This document shows, piece after piece, positions 61,485-64,000 of a DNA stretch of 64,000 nt. How positions within the stretch are numbered: the stretch's first letter is position 1; each line of letters opens with the position of its first letter. A model generated the notes under the pieces. The model did no database searches. It saw only the letters and a program-made list of their open reading frames with translations, and was not told where the DNA came from. The translations under genes and the position numbers were made by a program. The stretch comes from Stenotrophomonas bentonitica (GTDB taxonomy: Bacteria > Pseudomonadota > Gammaproteobacteria > Xanthomonadales > Xanthomonadaceae): the NCBI RefSeq assembly GCF_013185915.1, contig NZ_JAAZUH010000004.1, forward strand, positions 124,001 to 188,000, in the 5' to 3' direction.

Positions 61485-63961
61485 AACGGCACCACGTCGG
61501 CATCGATCCGCTCGCGCTCGGCGGCGCTGGGCAGCGCGTGTTCGTCGAACAGCGCCAGCACCTTCAGCGCCAGCGCCTTCGGCGTGGTGGCGTCTTCTTC
61601 CTGGCCGGCCAGCACCGGGCCCACGCAGGCCGGGCAGCCAGCCTTGCAGTCGCAGCGCTGCACCAGTTCCTGCGCGCGCTGCAGCAGTTCGGCCTGGCGC
61701 AGCCACAGCGGTTCGCTCAGGCCCACGCCGCCGGGGAAGTTGTCGTACAGGTACACGGTGGGTACGAACTGTTGCTGCAGCTCGATCGCGCTGGCGTCGA
61801 ACTCGGCGCCACGCAGCTGCCCGCGCCCGCTCTGGTCGGCCACCGCAAACCACGCGCCGTCGCCATTGCCCACCGCCTTCTGCAGGTCGCGTGCGTCGGC
61901 CATCACCGCCACGGTGGCGACGATATGCAGCGCATAGGCCGCGCCAAGGAAACCATCCAGCGCTTCCTGCTTGGAATCGAATGCGGTCAGCAGCAGCGCC
62001 TGCGGCAACTGCCACCACACTGCGGTGGTATGCAGCTCCTGGTCGGGCAGGTTGACCGGGCCGTAGCCGATGTTTTCATGGGTGTAGTAGCGGATCTTCT
62101 TGTAACCGGCCACGCGCCGCACCACGTGCACTTCGCCATGGTGCGCGTCGCCGCGCCCGGCCATGCAGCCGTCGAAACGGTCCAGCACCTTGAGCTTGGT
62201 GAAGTCGATGCTGTCGGTGTAGTAGTCCACGTGGGTGCGGGTGACATAGGCCTTGCGGCCTTCCCAGTCCAGTCGCTCCACCTGGTAGGGCGTGGACTGC
62301 ACCATGTGGATGGCGCCTTCATACAGGGTGAGCGCGGCGGCGGAGTAGTCCACCTCGGCGATGATCTGCTGCTTGCCGTCGCTGCGGTCGACCACCACGA
62401 AGTTGCCGTCGGCCACCGAACGCAGGCTCACCGCGTTGGCCGGGTAGCTGTCGGCGATCCACTCCCAGCGGTCGCCTTCACGATGCACCACTTCGGTTTC
62501 GGCCAGGGCTTCGAGGAACACCAGCGGATCGATCGGCCCGAACGGGTCGCCGGCCAGGAACGGCAGCTCGAACGCCGCGCAGCGGATGTGGTCGAACAGG
62601 ATCAGTGGCTGGTCCGGCGCAATGCGTGCGTGCTCGGGCGAGGCGTCGGCGAAGAAGTCCGGGTGGCGCACCACGTACTGGTCCAGCGGCTGCGAGCTGG
62701 CCACCAGCACGCCCAGGGCCGGCTGCTGGCGGCGGCCGGCGCGGCCGAAGCGCTGCCAGGTGGCGGCCACGCTGCCGGGATAGCCATTGAGCACCACCAC
62801 GTCCAGGCTGCCGATATCCACGCCGAGCTCCAGCGCCGAGGTGCTGACGATGCCGTCGATGCTGCCGGCGCGCATGGCGCGTTCGGTTTCGCGGCGCTCG
62901 GTGGGCAGGTAGCCACCCCGGTAGGCGCGGATGCGCGCCGGCTTGCGCGGGTCGTGGTCGAAGATGTCCTTCAGGTACTTGGTGAGCACTTCGACCATCA
63001 ACCGGCTCTGCGCGAAGATCAGCGTCTTCAGCCCCGACTTGATCGCGATGCGCGCGATGCGGTTGCTCTGCGAGCGTGCCGAAGCACGCAGCCCCAGGTC
63101 GGCGTTCACCACCGGCGGGTTCCACAGCAGCACGTGCTTGGGCCCGGTCGGCGCGCCGGATTCGGTGACGGCGGTCACCGGCGCTTCGATCAGCGCTTCG
63201 GCATGCGCCTGCGGGTTGCCGATGGTGGCCGAGCACAGGATGAACTGCGGTTCCACGCCGTAGAACGCGCAGATCCGCTTGAGCCGGCGCAGCACGTTGG
63301 TGACATGGCTGCCGAACACGCCGCGGTAGGTGTGCACTTCGTCGATCACCACGTAGCGCAGGTTCTCGAAGAACTGCGCCCACTTGGTGTGATGCGGCAG
63401 GATCGCCTGGTGCAGCATGTCCGGGTTGGAGACCACGATGTCGCCGTGCAGGCGGATCGCCTGGCGGGCGTCGCCGGGGGTGTCGCCGTCGAAGGTGAAG
63501 GCCTTCACCCCCAGGTCGCCGGCGCGGTTGAGCTCGAGCAGCTCGGCCACCTGGTCCTGGGCCAGCGCCTTGGTCGGGAACAGGTACAGCGCCTTGGCCT
63601 TGCCCTGCATGGCGGCACTGACCACCGGCAGGGTGTAGCACAGCGACTTGCCGCTGGCGGTGGGGGTGACGATGGCCACGTGCTCGCCGCGCTGGGTGGC
63701 GTCCCAGGCTTCGGCCTGGTGGCTGTACAGCTGTTCGATGCCACGCGCCTTCAGGGCGGCGGTCAACGCCGCCGGCACATCGGCCGGGATCGGGGCGTAG
63801 CTTCCCTCGCGGCCGGAAATGGTGAAGCTGCCGGTGATGCGGTCGGAGTAGCGCCGCTGCAGCCGCTCGGTGAGCAGCGCGCCGTTGCGCGAGGGCAGCC
63901 CGTCGGTGGTCGCAAGGCGCCGTTCGGCGTCTTCGGTGCGCTTGGCGAGTTCGTAAGCCAT
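61481..63961 (-). CDS. DEXH-box helicase with C-terminal cysteine domain, YprA/MrfA-like
   Basis: 826 residues if it starts at MAYELAKR (63961); the open frame continues to the window edge, so a longer start cannot be excluded. Motif I is PTASGKS, motif II DEVH, motif III SATIGN, and the C-terminal helicase half has YRGGYLPTERRETE and QRFGRAGRR. The final domain carries the cysteine set CDCKAGCPACVGP, the DUF1998-type zinc site. It belongs to the Hrq1/MrfA group and probably unwinds damaged DNA for the downstream exonuclease. Confidence 0.85.
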   Translation of the reverse strand: MAYELAKRTEDAERRLATTDGLPSRNGALLTERLQRRYSDRITGSFTISGREGSYAPIPADVPAALTAALKARGIEQLYSHQAEAWDATQRGEHVAIVTPTASGKSLCYTLPVVSAAMQGKAKALYLFPTKALAQDQVAELLELNRAGDLGVKAFTFDGDTPGDARQAIRLHGDIVVSNPDMLHQAILPHHTKWAQFFENLRYVVIDEVHTYRGVFGSHVTNVLRRLKRICAFYGVEPQFILCSATIGNPQAHAEALIEAPVTAVTESGAPTGPKHVLLWNPPVVNADLGLRASARSQSNRIARIAIKSGLKTLIFAQSRLMVEVLTKYLKDIFDHDPRKPARIRAYRGGYLPTERRETERAMRAGSIDGIVSTSALELGVDIGSLDVVVLNGYPGSVAATWQRFGRAGRRQQPALGVLVASSQPLDQYVVRHPDFFADASPEHARIAPDQPLILFDHIRCAAFELPFLAGDPFGPIDPLVFLEALAETEVVHREGDRWEWIADSYPANAVSLRSVADGNFVVVDRSDGKQQIIAEVDYSAAALTLYEGAIHMVQSTPYQVERLDWEGRKAYVTRTHVDYYTDSIDFTKLKVLDRFDGCMAGRGDAHHGEVHVVRRVAGYKKIRYYTHENIGYGPVNLPDQELHTTAVWWQLPQALLLTAFDSKQEALDGFLGAAYALHIVATVAVMADARDLQKAVGNGDGAWFAVADQSGRGQLRGAEFDASAIELQQQFVPTVYLYDNFPGGVGLSEPLWLRQAELLQRAQELVQRCDCKAGCPACVGPVLAGQEEDATTPKALALKVLALFDEHALPSAAERERIDADVVPF

Positions 63962-64000
63962 GGGAAACAACGGTCTGCAAAGGACGCCATGGAAACACAA

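Overview
This window is a high-GC gammaproteobacterial chromosome segment, almost certainly Stenotrophomonas (Xanthomonadaceae). The gene content fits (Lrp-linked phhA, opgD, rdgC, ttcA, DUF4785, many I78-type lipoproteins). The strongest sign is about twenty copies of short imperfect hairpins beginning GTAG, in GACACGCC, CCGGGC, GCGGGG, CCACGC and CCGGCC subclasses. These match the SMAG class of REP elements known from S. maltophilia. I saw no rRNA, tRNA, CRISPR array, prophage or insertion sequence.

Layout. 1-2519: a partial PhzF-like gene, a MASE1-type membrane sensor in visibly less GC-rich DNA, and a small secreted protein. 2734-3324: cysteine dioxygenase. 3539-15724: a carbohydrate-acid utilisation island. 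It holds two exported esterases facing left, then a 2-keto-4-pentenoate-hydratase-like enzyme, a TRAP transporter (P, Q, M), a GH43 glycosidase, a LacI regulator, kduI, kduD and a rhamnogalacturonan-acetylesterase/cupin fusion facing right. An identical 14-base sequence with a palindromic ACCGGT core lies in the divergent esterase/hydratase promoter region and in front of kduI, so one LacI-type regulon for pectin-derived uronates is likely. 15865-17371: phhA and a divergent Lrp/AsnC regulator, with three inverted repeats between them. 17381-24357: a patatin lipoprotein, a TonB receptor, a class A acid phosphatase and a secreted hydrolase paired with a DUF4785 protein.

24465-48017 is mostly housekeeping: an orphan ABC ATPase, a desaturase, an EF-hand protein, mutM, an ECF sigma/Ser-Thr kinase pair, opgD, tdk, rep, a GNAT, yceH, an e(P4)-type phosphatase coupled to pyrF, a trypsin-like protease, a lipoprotein overlapping plsB, a YdcH-like protein, ttcA, rdgC, a YgjP-like metalloprotein and a methylglyoxal synthase with two MGS-like halves. 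48110-54070 is gltD and gltB. 54224-60323 contains three separate I78-type inhibitor lipoproteins, topoisomerase IB, a short-chain dehydrogenase with a histone-like tail, and a BlaI/M56 pair with twin operators. 60402-63961 is a YprA/YprB (MrfA/MrfB)-like helicase-exonuclease pair.

The most unusual pattern is that four unrelated genes (carboxylesterase, gltD, gltB, topoisomerase IB) all end GCG-TAG, with the TAG lying inside the GTAG of an adjacent SMAG element. The repeat therefore supplies the stop codon and probably the last alanine.
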